From Dorea sp. AM10-31 (GTDB taxonomy: Bacteria; Bacillota; Clostridia; Lachnospirales; Lachnospiraceae): 64,000 nt of DNA. The stretch covers positions 2,501-66,500 of the forward strand of contig NZ_QTUV01000005.1 of the NCBI RefSeq assembly GCF_003435815.1, in the 5' to 3' direction. The notes under the pieces are model-generated. The model had not been told where the DNA came from, did not search any database, and worked only from the letters and a program-made list of their open reading frames with translations. Position numbers and translations under genes: made by a program. This document shows, one piece after another, positions 53,884-62,606 of this stretch (positions are counted from its first letter, which is position 1; each line of letters starts with the position of its first letter).

Positions 53884-54119
53884 AATTGATCTGTGACCTC
53901 CTTTTCGTAAGTGTCATCTGCTAATTCTACAAAACTCATTAAAAATTTAACTTTATCTCCGACTTTTGGTTCGTGTTCACAGATTAACGAGCGACTTGGA
54001 AGTTTTAAAATTCCCATACGCGATGTAATCTGTACTACAAACTGTCCGTCTTTAATCTCTTTGATTGTACCTGTATAAGGTACTGCTGCATTATTTACTT
54101 TAATACCGTGAATCAGCAC
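53880..54119 (-). CDS. Small conserved prd-cluster protein
   Basis: 79 residues, beta-rich (IKEIKDGQFVVQITSRMGILKLPSRSLI), resembling the short proteins found between prdA and prdB in clostridial proline reductase clusters (the CBO2463/CBO2479-type domain, from memory). Role unknown; perhaps assembly or maturation of the reductase. It overlaps prdA by 7 nt and prdB by 4 nt, so all three are translationally coupled. Confidence 0.7.
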   Translation of the reverse strand: MLIHGIKVNNAAVPYTGTIKEIKDGQFVVQITSRMGILKLPSRSLICEHEPKVGDKVKFLMSFVELADDTYEKEVTDQL

Positions 54120-55909
54120 TTATAAACCTCCCTTGCAAACTCCTCATTTTGCTCAATCAGATTATAGTTGTAATGTTTCGGTGCTGCATTAACCTTCACG
54201 CCGGCAATCTTGTTCTTCAACATTGCAACTGCGCGGAATGCAGCTTCCGGAGTCAGGGAATTCTTTGCCAGAATATCCTCAACATTTCCATCCTCTGATA
54301 CACAAAGATCGATCATTGCATCCATGTATTTATTTCCAACGACAAGCGCGCCCTGTACACCACAATAAGATACACCGACAACCGGTACACCAAGAGAACC
54401 GATCTGTTCAATATGAGAAGCGAAATCGATATGGTTATTTCCAAATCCTTCTGTTGTCACAATACATCCGTCCGGTCGGATGACATCAATCAATGCACCC
54501 AGACGTTTTGATACATAGAATTTTTCTGTGTTTGCCTGTGGACTTCCAACAAAAACAACTCCGAGGAAATCAATCTCTTCATCATTTGCCAGGCGCTCAA
54601 CAATAGGTTCTCTCCAGTAAAGTAAGGAACACTCTTTTGTATCTGGTGTAATACAGGTTAATGCGTGGATTCCACCGTCACGGACTTCATTCACTCTTAA
54701 AAATACCGGTACGTTTCCAAGGTCTACATTCGGACGGCCACCAAGAAAGCCGACTGGTTCATCCGGAAGAATCAGGTTATCATGCATCGCACCCTGTCCC
54801 ATAATTTCTTTTACAAGCACTACTTTTGCTTTCCCCGGACGTTCCATTTCGTTATAAGTTCTTTCCTCTGCCGCATCTTCATATTCTTTGGTTTTCAGGA
54901 CTTCACGGATTTCCTGTGTGATTACATCCATTGCCTGATGACTGGCAAGTGGTCCCGGACGTTCCATTCCTGTTCCGCTTTTAATCGTTACATCTACATG
55001 AATAATAAATGCATCTTTATCCGGTGCTCCCGGACGTCCCCAGAATACATTATCTTCAAAAATACCATTGCTTAAATTTGCTTCAGCAGTTTGAAGACCA
55101 TCTTCATCTGTTCCGGTCAGCAGCATATACACTCCCGTCATTTCAAATGTGGAACCCGTTCCAAGTTCTCCTTCTTTTTTCACAGCAATCGGTTGTACAT
55201 CCATCATTGTATTTACATATACTTTCTGATTTTCCGGACGGATCACATCCATATGTACATCTACAACGAGAGCATTACTCTCCAGAGCTTCCGGAACCAG
55301 ACTTTCACGTACCGTTAATACACCTTTTTCAAAACTTGTTTCCTCGCCGATTTTTACATCTGTTACCGGGAAGGCGTATTTTTTTAATGAACGTCTTATA
55401 TAATCTTTTTCCTCTTCTGAGTCGTTTTGTTTTTCTGTAACAGCAATCGCCTGTTCGCATTCCATTGCTGTATTTTCAGATATAGGAGAAGTTACAGCGC
55501 TAAGCGGCAATTCGATATCAATTTCTTTTCCTTCTCCGATATGCAGTTTCAAAGTTCCGCCGACAGAGTTTACGTTCCTTTTCACAGACATCACCTGTTC
55601 TGTATCCGGGACCTCTGCGACAGCTTCTGCTACTGTTTCCGTTGTATTTGCAGTTGTCTCCTGCACTTTATCAATGATATTTTCGCTCACAGGTGTCAAA
55701 GAATCACAGGTTTCCTGCAATGTAGCTCCTAATACCTGTCCGATTGTAAGTGCTCCATTCAGATTCAGTAATCCCGAATCAACAAGATCATCAAAAATAG
55801 CAGGGTCTTCCAAATTATGTTCACTTAATACGGTCCCCGCTTCAGCCCGACAGCAAAGTACTGCCGGATCATCAAAATGCTCCTTTGCATACTCTAATGT
55901 AATTGACAT
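54113..55909 (-). CDS. prdA: D-proline reductase proprotein PrdA
   Basis: 598 residues from the ATG at 55909 (AAGGAGG 6 nt upstream; an ATG two codons earlier is less likely). The cleavage site LTCITPDTKE is present; its Cys is residue 419 here (421 from the earlier ATG, the number reported for Clostridium sticklandii), and processing there would create the pyruvoyl group of the smaller subunit. The C-terminal part holds GVVFVGSPQANTEKFYVS and GVSYCGVQGALVVGN. Residues about 75-100 form an Ala/Glu/Thr-rich linker. First gene of the prd operon. Confidence 0.95.
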   Translation of the reverse strand: MSITLEYAKEHFDDPAVLCCRAEAGTVLSEHNLEDPAIFDDLVDSGLLNLNGALTIGQVLGATLQETCDSLTPVSENIIDKVQETTANTTETVAEAVAEVPDTEQVMSVKRNVNSVGGTLKLHIGEGKEIDIELPLSAVTSPISENTAMECEQAIAVTEKQNDSEEEKDYIRRSLKKYAFPVTDVKIGEETSFEKGVLTVRESLVPEALESNALVVDVHMDVIRPENQKVYVNTMMDVQPIAVKKEGELGTGSTFEMTGVYMLLTGTDEDGLQTAEANLSNGIFEDNVFWGRPGAPDKDAFIIHVDVTIKSGTGMERPGPLASHQAMDVITQEIREVLKTKEYEDAAEERTYNEMERPGKAKVVLVKEIMGQGAMHDNLILPDEPVGFLGGRPNVDLGNVPVFLRVNEVRDGGIHALTCITPDTKECSLLYWREPIVERLANDEEIDFLGVVFVGSPQANTEKFYVSKRLGALIDVIRPDGCIVTTEGFGNNHIDFASHIEQIGSLGVPVVGVSYCGVQGALVVGNKYMDAMIDLCVSEDGNVEDILAKNSLTPEAAFRAVAMLKNKIAGVKVNAAPKHYNYNLIEQNEEFAREVYKC

Positions 55910-55953
55910 ATCCATCCTCCTTGCTTCAATGTAATATTTAGAAAAATAACTGC

Positions 55954-56050
55954 GCAGTTGTGTATAAATTTATCATTGCACACTCCGTTAATTACTTGAC
56001 AATCAATAGGTGCTCACGTATGATAATTTATACAGATATCCTATAACTGC
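55954..56050. promoter_or_regulatory. Spaced inverted repeat between lysR and prdA
   Basis: GCAGTT then TGTATAAATTTATC (55961-55974) is mirrored by GATAATTTATACA (56022-56034) and AACTGC (56045-56050). The arms are about 60 bp apart and the right arm overlaps the lysR promoter. This is a good candidate for binding by the LysR protein. A possible prdA promoter (TTGCAG, 18 nt, TATAAA) lies to its right on the minus strand. Confidence 0.55.
55996..56024 (+). promoter_or_regulatory. Promoter of the lysR-type gene
   Basis: TTGACA (55996-56001), 17 nt, TATGAT (56019-56024), about 200 nt before the start codon and overlapping the inverted repeat, consistent with autoregulation. Confidence 0.65.
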
Positions 56051-56224
56051 ATTATATTTATAGAAATCGCTAATGAAAATCTGCAATTTTTTTAGAGTAT
56101 TGTAAAATTTTTTTATATAAAGCGGAAATTTGTACAAAAGAAACATATTTTTAAAAATTTTAAAGATGTTGCAAAAAATTTAACGATCGTTTTGCAGATT
56201 AAATGCTTGATAAGGGGGTATTTT

Positions 56225-57154
56225 ATGGTACTGGACAAATATCAGGTCTTTGTCAAAGTTGCCGAAACAAGGAATTTGTCAAAGGCTGCTGAAGAGCTGA
56301 ATTATACACATGCTGCAATCAGTTATATCATTAAAAATCTGGAAGAAGAAGTCGGTATGAAGCTTCTTGTCAGAAGCAAAGCCGGTATTCATTTAACAAA
56401 AGAAGGGGCTGCTTTACTGGAAGAAGCCCAAAAAATTGTCAAATATGAAAATTCTTTTTTACAGAAAGCATCCATGCTCCGTGGATTGGAAGAAGGTATC
56501 TTAGATGTCGGCGCATTTTCCAGTGTCTCTATGAAATGGATGCCTCATATTCTGCGGGAAATGAAAGATAAATATCCGGGCGTAAAAGTCATACAGCATC
56601 ACGGTAATTATAAAGAAATTGAATACTGGCTAGAAAAAGAAAAAGTAGATGTTGCGTTTCTAACGGAATACCACAAAGGCAATTTCCATTTTATTCCATT
56701 GGTACAAGATGAATATTATGTGATTCTGCCACCGGAGCATCCGCTCTGTGCATATGAACGAATCCCTGTGGAAGCTTTAAATAACGAGACAATGATATTG
56801 ATGAATGAAGGCTCCGGAGATTACGATGCCGGACATATCCTGGAAGGACTGCATTATACAGTTGCACACTGGGTAAATGAAGATGTTGTATTAATCCCCC
56901 TTGTCGAATGTGGACTTGGTATCTCTGTGCTTCCAAAACTGATTATGGATTTTGTCCATTCCAACGTTGTTATCAAGAGATTTGCTTGTCCACGTTACCG
57001 GACTATCGGACTGGCTGTCAAGAATCCGGATGAGAGCTCCGGATTAACAAATCTTTTTATTTCCCTTATGCAGGATTATATTGCCTCTATACAAAATCCT
57101 GATGAAGATGCAAATGCTTCCGGATTTATGATTGACTGTCGAAATAACATATAA
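56225..57154 (+). CDS. LysR-family regulator divergent from prdA
   Basis: 309 residues from the ATG at 56225 (AAGGGGG upstream). N-terminal HTH (FVKVAETRNLSKAAEELNYTHAAISYIIKNLEEEVG) and a type-2 periplasmic-binding-like effector domain. LysR proteins commonly control the divergent neighbour, so it probably activates the prd operon in response to proline or a product. Clostridioides difficile uses the unrelated sigma-54-type activator PrdR, which is not seen here. Confidence 0.88.
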   Translation: MVLDKYQVFVKVAETRNLSKAAEELNYTHAAISYIIKNLEEEVGMKLLVRSKAGIHLTKEGAALLEEAQKIVKYENSFLQKASMLRGLEEGILDVGAFSSVSMKWMPHILREMKDKYPGVKVIQHHGNYKEIEYWLEKEKVDVAFLTEYHKGNFHFIPLVQDEYYVILPPEHPLCAYERIPVEALNNETMILMNEGSGDYDAGHILEGLHYTVAHWVNEDVVLIPLVECGLGISVLPKLIMDFVHSNVVIKRFACPRYRTIGLAVKNPDESSGLTNLFISLMQDYIASIQNPDEDANASGFMIDCRNNI

Positions 57155-57205
57155 TGAACTTATAGAATTAAATCTGCTACTATTGAAGAAATCTTGCACT
57201 AAATA

Positions 57206-57247
57206 AGCCCCGCTGTGAACTTCAAATTCACAGTGAGGCTATTTTTT
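57206..57247 (+). terminator. Intrinsic terminator of the lysR-type gene
   Basis: AGCC..GCTGTGAA pairs with TTCACAG..GGCT (57206-57240), followed by ATTTTTTT. It may also serve the convergent secreted-protein gene. Confidence 0.8.
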
Positions 57248-57262
57248 TATCGCTTATAATAA

Positions 57263-58888
57263 TTAGCAGCAGTCGCGGTTGTGATCTTCTGCAAATGTGT
57301 AAGTATATCTGAAATCTTTTGCGTTGTAGCAAGATACATACTCACCATCAAATTCTCCATAAGGATATCCGAAGTTATTAAGTGTTCCATCAGCATTCAG
57401 GATTCCACCGGTGACAGCTTTTGCACTCTGTGCCGGAGATAATGTGATATCTCTTTCTATAGAAAGCATTACCCATTTCTCGTTATTTCCTCCCCAGTAT
57501 TTGTCTTTTACTGGTTCGACATAAGAGTTCCAGTCTGCGTCTGTATTACTCTTTCCGTCAGTCAGAGCCTGTTTTAATACATCAGCAGGATCCGCTTCTA
57601 CCCATCCTGTTCCAGGTAAGTAGAATTGTGCACGACAGTGCTGGTTTCCTGTGATATCAGCTGCATTAATGCGGATACCGAACATTTCTCTTGCCGGGAT
57701 TCCTTCTGCACGTAACAGTGCTACAAATACAGAGTTAAGGTCTGTACATTTTCCACCTTTTGTTGTTGTAAGGATATTTTCAACATCACCAAGACCGCAT
57801 CCTGTTACGGAATTATCACGATGAAGGTTTGCAACTTCCCAATCGAAAATAGCTTTTGCTTTCTGAAGAACTGTCTTTGCATTGGCATCTTTGACAATCT
57901 TGTCAGCCTGTGTTTTTACAATGCTTCCTTCTTTAAAAGATCCGCTCTTTTCTGTTTCTTTCAGATATTCAGCAAATTTAGCTTTGTCTACAGATCCTTT
58001 TTCAACTAAGTTCGGACGTACAACTTCTTTTCTTGTTACATGATAAGAAAGTGTTGCAGTACGATCAGCAGGAACTACAGAAGCATCCCATTCGATATAG
58101 CATGCTGTATTTCCGGCAGAGTCTTTCGTTGCTTTTATAACTTTTGTTGCTTTTGGGGCATCAACTTTTACATTTGTAATCTTCTGGTTGTCATCACTTG
58201 TAGGAACCGGAAGCCATACTTTGGCAACTTTTCCAGCCGGTTTGTTAGACATGTCAACTGTATTTTTAACAGTACCGGACTGAGCGTATACAACGTTGAG
58301 TTTAACAGAAGCTTTTACTTTCTTGTTTATCTTAGAAGTAGCTGTGATAGTTACAGTACCTTTTTTCTGAGCTGAAACAAGACCTTTCTGAGTTACAGTT
58401 GCGATGTCTTTATCGCTTGTAAAATATGTAACAGCTTTGGAAGCAAGTTTCGGATTTACAGATGTAACAGATACCGTACATGTTCCTCCTTCGCATACAT
58501 TTGTGCATGATGCGGCAACCTTAAGAGATTTTGCTACCGGATTCTTTACAGTAATCTTAACAGAAGCTTTTACCTTTTTGTTCTTCTTTGAAACTGCTGT
58601 AATTTTGACTTTTCCTGTTTTTTTACCTGTTACAACACCTTTTGATGTAACAGTAGCAATTTTCTTGTTGCTTGATTTGAAAGTAACTGCTTTAGAAGCA
58701 CTCTTTGGCTTTACAGTTTTCACTTTCACTTTTGTTTTACTGCCAACAGTGACAGTTGTTTTAGAAGCCTTCAATGTAATCTTGGTTGGCTTCTTTGCTG
58801 CGGCGTTAGTGGTTGTTGGCAGAATCATAGAAAATGCAACAGCCATCATCAGGCCGAACAGTGCGAGACGTTTTACACATTTTTTCAT
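57263..58888 (-). CDS. Secreted protein with two Ig-like (Big_2) domains and a transglutaminase-like domain
   Basis: 541 residues. A signal peptide (about 1-30, ending TTTNAAA) is followed by two very Lys/Thr/Val-rich Big_2-type repeats (about 33-115 and 118-200), a linker, then a transglutaminase-like core: Cys in GGKCTDLNSVFVALLRAEGI, His in GNQHCRAQFYLPG and Asp in WVEADPAD. It may be a peptidase, amidase or cross-linking enzyme at the cell surface. The product ends DHNRDCC. A TTGACT-17-TAATAT promoter lies upstream. ATG 58888 is preferred for ribosome spacing; 58897 is possible. Confidence 0.85.
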   Translation of the reverse strand: MKKCVKRLALFGLMMAVAFSMILPTTTNAAAKKPTKITLKASKTTVTVGSKTKVKVKTVKPKSASKAVTFKSSNKKIATVTSKGVVTGKKTGKVKITAVSKKNKKVKASVKITVKNPVAKSLKVAASCTNVCEGGTCTVSVTSVNPKLASKAVTYFTSDKDIATVTQKGLVSAQKKGTVTITATSKINKKVKASVKLNVVYAQSGTVKNTVDMSNKPAGKVAKVWLPVPTSDDNQKITNVKVDAPKATKVIKATKDSAGNTACYIEWDASVVPADRTATLSYHVTRKEVVRPNLVEKGSVDKAKFAEYLKETEKSGSFKEGSIVKTQADKIVKDANAKTVLQKAKAIFDWEVANLHRDNSVTGCGLGDVENILTTTKGGKCTDLNSVFVALLRAEGIPAREMFGIRINAADITGNQHCRAQFYLPGTGWVEADPADVLKQALTDGKSNTDADWNSYVEPVKDKYWGGNNEKWVMLSIERDITLSPAQSAKAVTGGILNADGTLNNFGYPYGEFDGEYVSCYNAKDFRYTYTFAEDHNRDCC

Positions 58889-58960
58889 AACATCCATCCT
58901 TCCTTTCCTCTTTTTGTAGGATTATAAGCACACTATAAGCCTAGTATGTTTATATCTTCC

Positions 58961-58989
58961 ATATTAGAAAGCATGCTTGTACAAGTCAA
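58961..58989 (-). promoter_or_regulatory. Promoter of the secreted transglutaminase-like gene
   Basis: TTGACT (58989-58984), 17 nt, TAATAT (58966-58961) on the minus strand. Confidence 0.65.
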
Positions 58990-59281
58990 ATTTATAATTA
59001 TAATAAACGTTATAAAGGAAATCTATAGTGATATTTTTTCAACATGTTCAACATTCTGTTGTGGCTGGTGTAGTTTGCCACTACATCATCAAATGGTTAG
59101 ATAGTGACAATTAGCCTGTGGAGTTAAGCCTTTCCACACCAGAATTAGGAATAGCATTATCTTTTTGCCTATTGGCGTTATATCATATGTATTTTTGCAA
59201 TACAATATGCAAATTTCATTAGAATATGGTATGAAAATTTAAAAATTCATGAATAAGTGTGCGTTTCACTGCCCTTCCCGC
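58990..59281. other. Non-coding gap
   Basis: About 290 nt of AT-rich sequence with short imperfect inverted repeats (for example TGGTGTAG/CTACATCA near 59070-59090 and TGTGGA/TCCACA near 59119-59140). No gene or known RNA was recognised. Confidence 0.35.
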
Positions 59282-59310
59282 TTGAATCCTGCCGCCGAAT
59301 ATGCTATACT
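59282..59310 (+). promoter_or_regulatory. Promoter of queT
   Basis: TTGAAT (59282-59287), 17 nt, TATACT (59305-59310) with an extended TGC. The transcript would have a leader of about 200 nt with several hairpins, including ATGCAAGCAT at 59420-59430, a core shared with repeat R1. Confidence 0.65.
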
Positions 59311-59461
59311 ATCACCCGTTATAACCCCACAAAAACAAGGTCTTATTGGGTTGACCGCCGATTTCCGGCGTAGGCCATATACCAACTGTATATGCCTCCG
59401 TGGCATTCGTCAGACATTCATGCAAGCATGCCGCCTGACTCATTGCTGCGCGAAAATGAAT

Positions 59462-59504
59462 CGAGTGTTCGTGACCTTCCACTCGTAAAACAAAACTAAA
59501 GGAG
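59462..59504 (+). promoter_or_regulatory. Probable preQ1-I riboswitch
   Basis: CGAGTG (59462-59467) pairs with CACTCG (59480-59485); CCTT in the loop (59475-59478) can pair with AAGG (59499-59502) of the ribosome site across an A-rich strand (AAAACAAAACTAAA), giving the H-type pseudoknot of preQ1-I aptamers. Binding would hide the ribosome site of queT, a known target of this class. The call is by structure and context; the loop is not a textbook match. Confidence 0.55.
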
Positions 59505-59513
59505 ATATGAAAA

Positions 59514-60002
59514 ATGAAAAACAAAAACATCACTTACATGACACAGGCTGCCATGATTGCTGCCATCTATGTTGTCATCACCTATGTCGGTGCAGCTTTC
59601 TCGTTCGGAGAAGTGCAGGTTCGTATTTCGGAGGCGCTTACAATTCTTCCGGTCTTTACTCCGGCTGCCGTTCCAGGATTATTTGTCGGATGCCTGATCG
59701 GTAACATCTTAGGCGGAGCAATCCTTCCGGATATCATCTTCGGAAGTCTTGCCACTTTGATCGGTGCTTTCTTTACATGGAAGCTTCGCAACCAGAACCG
59801 TATCCTCGCACCACTTCCACCAATCATTGCAAATATTATTGTTGTTCCATTCGTTCTGCGTTATGGATACGGTGTAACTTTACCAATTCCGTTCATGATG
59901 CTGACGGTAGGTATCGGCGAAGTGATTTCCTGTGGTATACTCGGACTGATCCTTGCATATGCGCTGGACAAATACAAACACATCGTATTTCAAAATGCAT
60001 AA
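59514..60002 (+). CDS. queT: QueT-family queuosine precursor transporter
   Basis: 162 residues with about six hydrophobic segments; AAFSFGEVQVRISEALTILP and GCLIGNILGGA are the conserved QueT (ECF substrate-binding component) stretches. It would take up preQ1/preQ0 or related bases with a shared ECF energising module encoded elsewhere. The ATG at 59514 has AGGAG 9 nt upstream; a riboswitch-like pseudoknot overlaps that site. Confidence 0.9.
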   Translation: MKNKNITYMTQAAMIAAIYVVITYVGAAFSFGEVQVRISEALTILPVFTPAAVPGLFVGCLIGNILGGAILPDIIFGSLATLIGAFFTWKLRNQNRILAPLPPIIANIIVVPFVLRYGYGVTLPIPFMMLTVGIGEVISCGILGLILAYALDKYKHIVFQNA

Positions 60003-60012
60003 ATAAAATAGA

Positions 60013-60032
60013 ATGTGCCTTGGCACATTCTC
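60013..60032 (+). terminator. Hairpin after queT
   Basis: GAATGTGCC / GGCACATTC, a perfect 9 bp stem with a TT loop, 10 nt after the queT stop. The T-run is missing, as repeat R2 follows directly. Confidence 0.5.
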
Positions 60033-60129
60033 GCACCGAGCGCGTTGCTGAGCGCCTGTGACGCTCGTTTAGCAACGACCGGAGTGGAACGTAGACAGCT
60101 TGCAACACTCTACGTTTCTATTACATAAC
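60033..60129. repeat. Possible dispersed repeat R2
   Basis: A G/C-richer non-coding stretch with GAGCGCGTTGCTGAGCGCC and CGCTCGTTTAGCAACG inverted segments and a GTGGAACGTAGA core similar to 27150-27200. It ends CATAAC directly before a terminator, as repeat R1 does. It may be a related mobile or structural element; only two loci are seen. Confidence 0.4.
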
Positions 60130-60174
60130 AAAGAGCTGCGTCAGAGTGAATTTTTCACCCTGTCACAGCTCTTT
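60130..60174. terminator. Bidirectional terminator between queT and the envelope-protein gene
   Basis: AAAGAGCTG / CAGCTCTTT outer stem with an imperfect GTCAGAGTGA / TCACCCTGTC inner stem; T-rich exits on both strands between convergent genes. Confidence 0.8.
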
Positions 60175-60179
60175 CTTAG

Positions 60180-62606
60180 TTAACTCCCAATATAATTTCC
60201 ATTGGCTTTTTTATCCATCTTCTCCAGACTTACCGTATGGCTCTTGCCATTTTTCGCTTCAACATATGTCACATCCGTCTCCGTATAACCGATCAAAATC
60301 ACATATTTTTTATTTTCCGTAACTGCGATCACAGGTTTTCCCTGGTTCATTACATATGCGATCTGTTCAGCTTTACAGCCACTCAAGTCCAACGCATCCT
60401 CGCCAAATGTCTTGCTGATCGCTTCCATCGGTGTCGCGCCGCCATTCAATTCAGAACGCAGTCCTTCTACCGGCTTACTTGTGGCGCTGATCTTATATTG
60501 CAGATCACGGTTGCCCCGCTGCCAGATATATTCCTGATTCTGATCAACCACTACACCTCCGTAGTTATCCGCTGACTGAATCGCATCGCCCGCCTGTTTG
60601 TAAATTTCCTGCAATTTTCCGTATCCAAATACATAGTATTCTTCTTTACTTTCTGCTTTCTGTACATTTACAACTTTCGGTTTCTCAAACAATACCTGTT
60701 TTGGTCTTAACAGCTTCGGTTCTTTGTCAGAAATTCCGTCTGCATAAGTCAGACGCATCTGCGCGCCTTTCAAATCAGTCTTATAAGTCTCCAGCATAAT
60801 ATTGCTTTCGTCTTTTTCTTCATTATTTGTAATATATTCTTCGGTTGTCTTAATGTATGTGCCGTTCTTTTTCTTTGCCTGCTCCAGAATAATACGGTTA
60901 TCTTCTACTTTCGCATCCAGCACATAGATCTTCTTCTGGCTGTATTTCTTCACAACCTCCCCTTTACTGCTCCGAATTTCTACCTGATACATCGGATCTG
61001 TAGATTCTCCCGCCGCTGTCTTTCCAACGTCCGACAGGTGGAAACGTCCGTACACAAAATCACCACCGATAAATCCAAGCGGACGAACACCTTCTTTATT
61101 CTTTGCAGAAATTGTCCGTTCTTTTCCATTCTGCAGGTTCAGAATTGTAATTCTGGAAAAGTCCTCATCTGCACAGTATGCCAACAGATGACTGTCTCCG
61201 GAAATAACATATTTGCCTTCCGTCAGACCAGTCTGTAATTCTTCACTCCGGTTCTTATTTACATCTGTCTTTCTTAAAACGCCATCATTTAACAGATATA
61301 ACTCTCCATTATCTTCACTGTAGTAAATTAATTTGCCGAGTTTCTGTGAAGTAATTCCATAGGACTGATCCGTCTGCACAAACACTTTCTCTTCTACGGA
61401 ATTTTTCTCTATATCATAGTAGTAAATGGCAATACCGACCTCGCCTTCATGTTCGCCGCGGTTCATATAACCACATACGGCAAATGTGATATTTCCCGCT
61501 TTATCTGCTGTGAGCAGACGGATCTCATGTTCAGATGTAAGGTTTCTTGCATCATTGTTCTCTGTACTTGCAAAGCTAAATACAAGTGACAGCTCGTCGC
61601 GGTCCTTGTTATAATTCCACAGTTCATCCGCCTGCACAAATGACACGATCGTACCTTTTTTATTGATTAGATACGGAACGTCTGCATCCGTAATTCCAAG
61701 CAGTATTCCTTTTCCTGAAAGCACTTTGGAAGAAGGATCAAATACCTGTTCCGCAGTCCGGTCATAATCAAGCAGATAGACTCTGCGTGCAGTCTTGTCG
61801 TAACGCACTCGGAAAAATTCTTTTACATTATACGTATCCTGTTTGTTTTTTTCGCCTTTGCATTTCACCCGATATTCAAGCTGGACACTCGTTCCTGTAG
61901 AAGTCGTCTCCTTTACGCTCCAGCGTTCACCGCCCTCAATCTCGGGCTTTAAATCGCCCCACGTAACCTGTGAATAATTGGAATGAATCGTTACATGCCC
62001 ATAGGATGTATTGCTGCTCTCTTCATCCGCTTCCAGTGCTGTGCTGATATCCGTATCCGTATTCTTATCGACCGTTGCCTCATGGAATGCCTTGATATAA
62101 TCCATGCAGGCACTCATATTTGTCTCATTCGTCTGCGCAACTCTTGTATAAAAATACACATCTTTTCCCGTCTCCAGATGAAGGATCACTTCCATTACAC
62201 GCTCTTCACCGAGTACACTTGCCGAGCCAAGCGGAAGACTCACATCTGTTCCCGGATTCTTCACCGTATCTTCATGCAGACATTCTGTCCCATCCAGTGT
62301 ATAAATCTTATATTCCAGACTGCTGATCTTATTGTCATATGGAATCAGCTCCATATCCAGTTTATTTTTCAATACAGGAGTAATCGTATCACGGACCTCT
62401 GTAATATTCATCTGTTTTGCGTATCCCGGCACGGCATTGACACCAAATCCGTCACAATCAAATGAAATCTGTGGAAATGTCGCTGATCCGAGATCTGCTG
62501 TCATGGAGTCATCCCCTTTATTTGTCAGATAACTGAATACCAGAACAGCCATGATAAATACACCGACTAAGATAATTCCATCTCTTATTCTTTTTTTCAA
62601 AATCAT
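60180..62606 (-). CDS. Large membrane-anchored extracytoplasmic protein with C39-like C-terminal domain
   Basis: 808 residues from the ATG at 62606 (AAGGAG upstream; ATGA overlap with the methyltransferase stop). One membrane helix near 10-27 anchors a long region of beta repeats (about 250-620) that looks like a propeller with YxxD/G-type strands. The last about 90 residues resemble a C39-like papain fold (CKAEQIAYVMNQGKPVIAV...YVILIGYT), but the usual catalytic His before the VILIGY strand is replaced (KKY), so it is probably inactive. Role unknown; perhaps an envelope receptor or peptide sensor. Confidence 0.65.
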   Translation of the reverse strand: MILKKRIRDGIILVGVFIMAVLVFSYLTNKGDDSMTADLGSATFPQISFDCDGFGVNAVPGYAKQMNITEVRDTITPVLKNKLDMELIPYDNKISSLEYKIYTLDGTECLHEDTVKNPGTDVSLPLGSASVLGEERVMEVILHLETGKDVYFYTRVAQTNETNMSACMDYIKAFHEATVDKNTDTDISTALEADEESSNTSYGHVTIHSNYSQVTWGDLKPEIEGGERWSVKETTSTGTSVQLEYRVKCKGEKNKQDTYNVKEFFRVRYDKTARRVYLLDYDRTAEQVFDPSSKVLSGKGILLGITDADVPYLINKKGTIVSFVQADELWNYNKDRDELSLVFSFASTENNDARNLTSEHEIRLLTADKAGNITFAVCGYMNRGEHEGEVGIAIYYYDIEKNSVEEKVFVQTDQSYGITSQKLGKLIYYSEDNGELYLLNDGVLRKTDVNKNRSEELQTGLTEGKYVISGDSHLLAYCADEDFSRITILNLQNGKERTISAKNKEGVRPLGFIGGDFVYGRFHLSDVGKTAAGESTDPMYQVEIRSSKGEVVKKYSQKKIYVLDAKVEDNRIILEQAKKKNGTYIKTTEEYITNNEEKDESNIMLETYKTDLKGAQMRLTYADGISDKEPKLLRPKQVLFEKPKVVNVQKAESKEEYYVFGYGKLQEIYKQAGDAIQSADNYGGVVVDQNQEYIWQRGNRDLQYKISATSKPVEGLRSELNGGATPMEAISKTFGEDALDLSGCKAEQIAYVMNQGKPVIAVTENKKYVILIGYTETDVTYVEAKNGKSHTVSLEKMDKKANGNYIGS

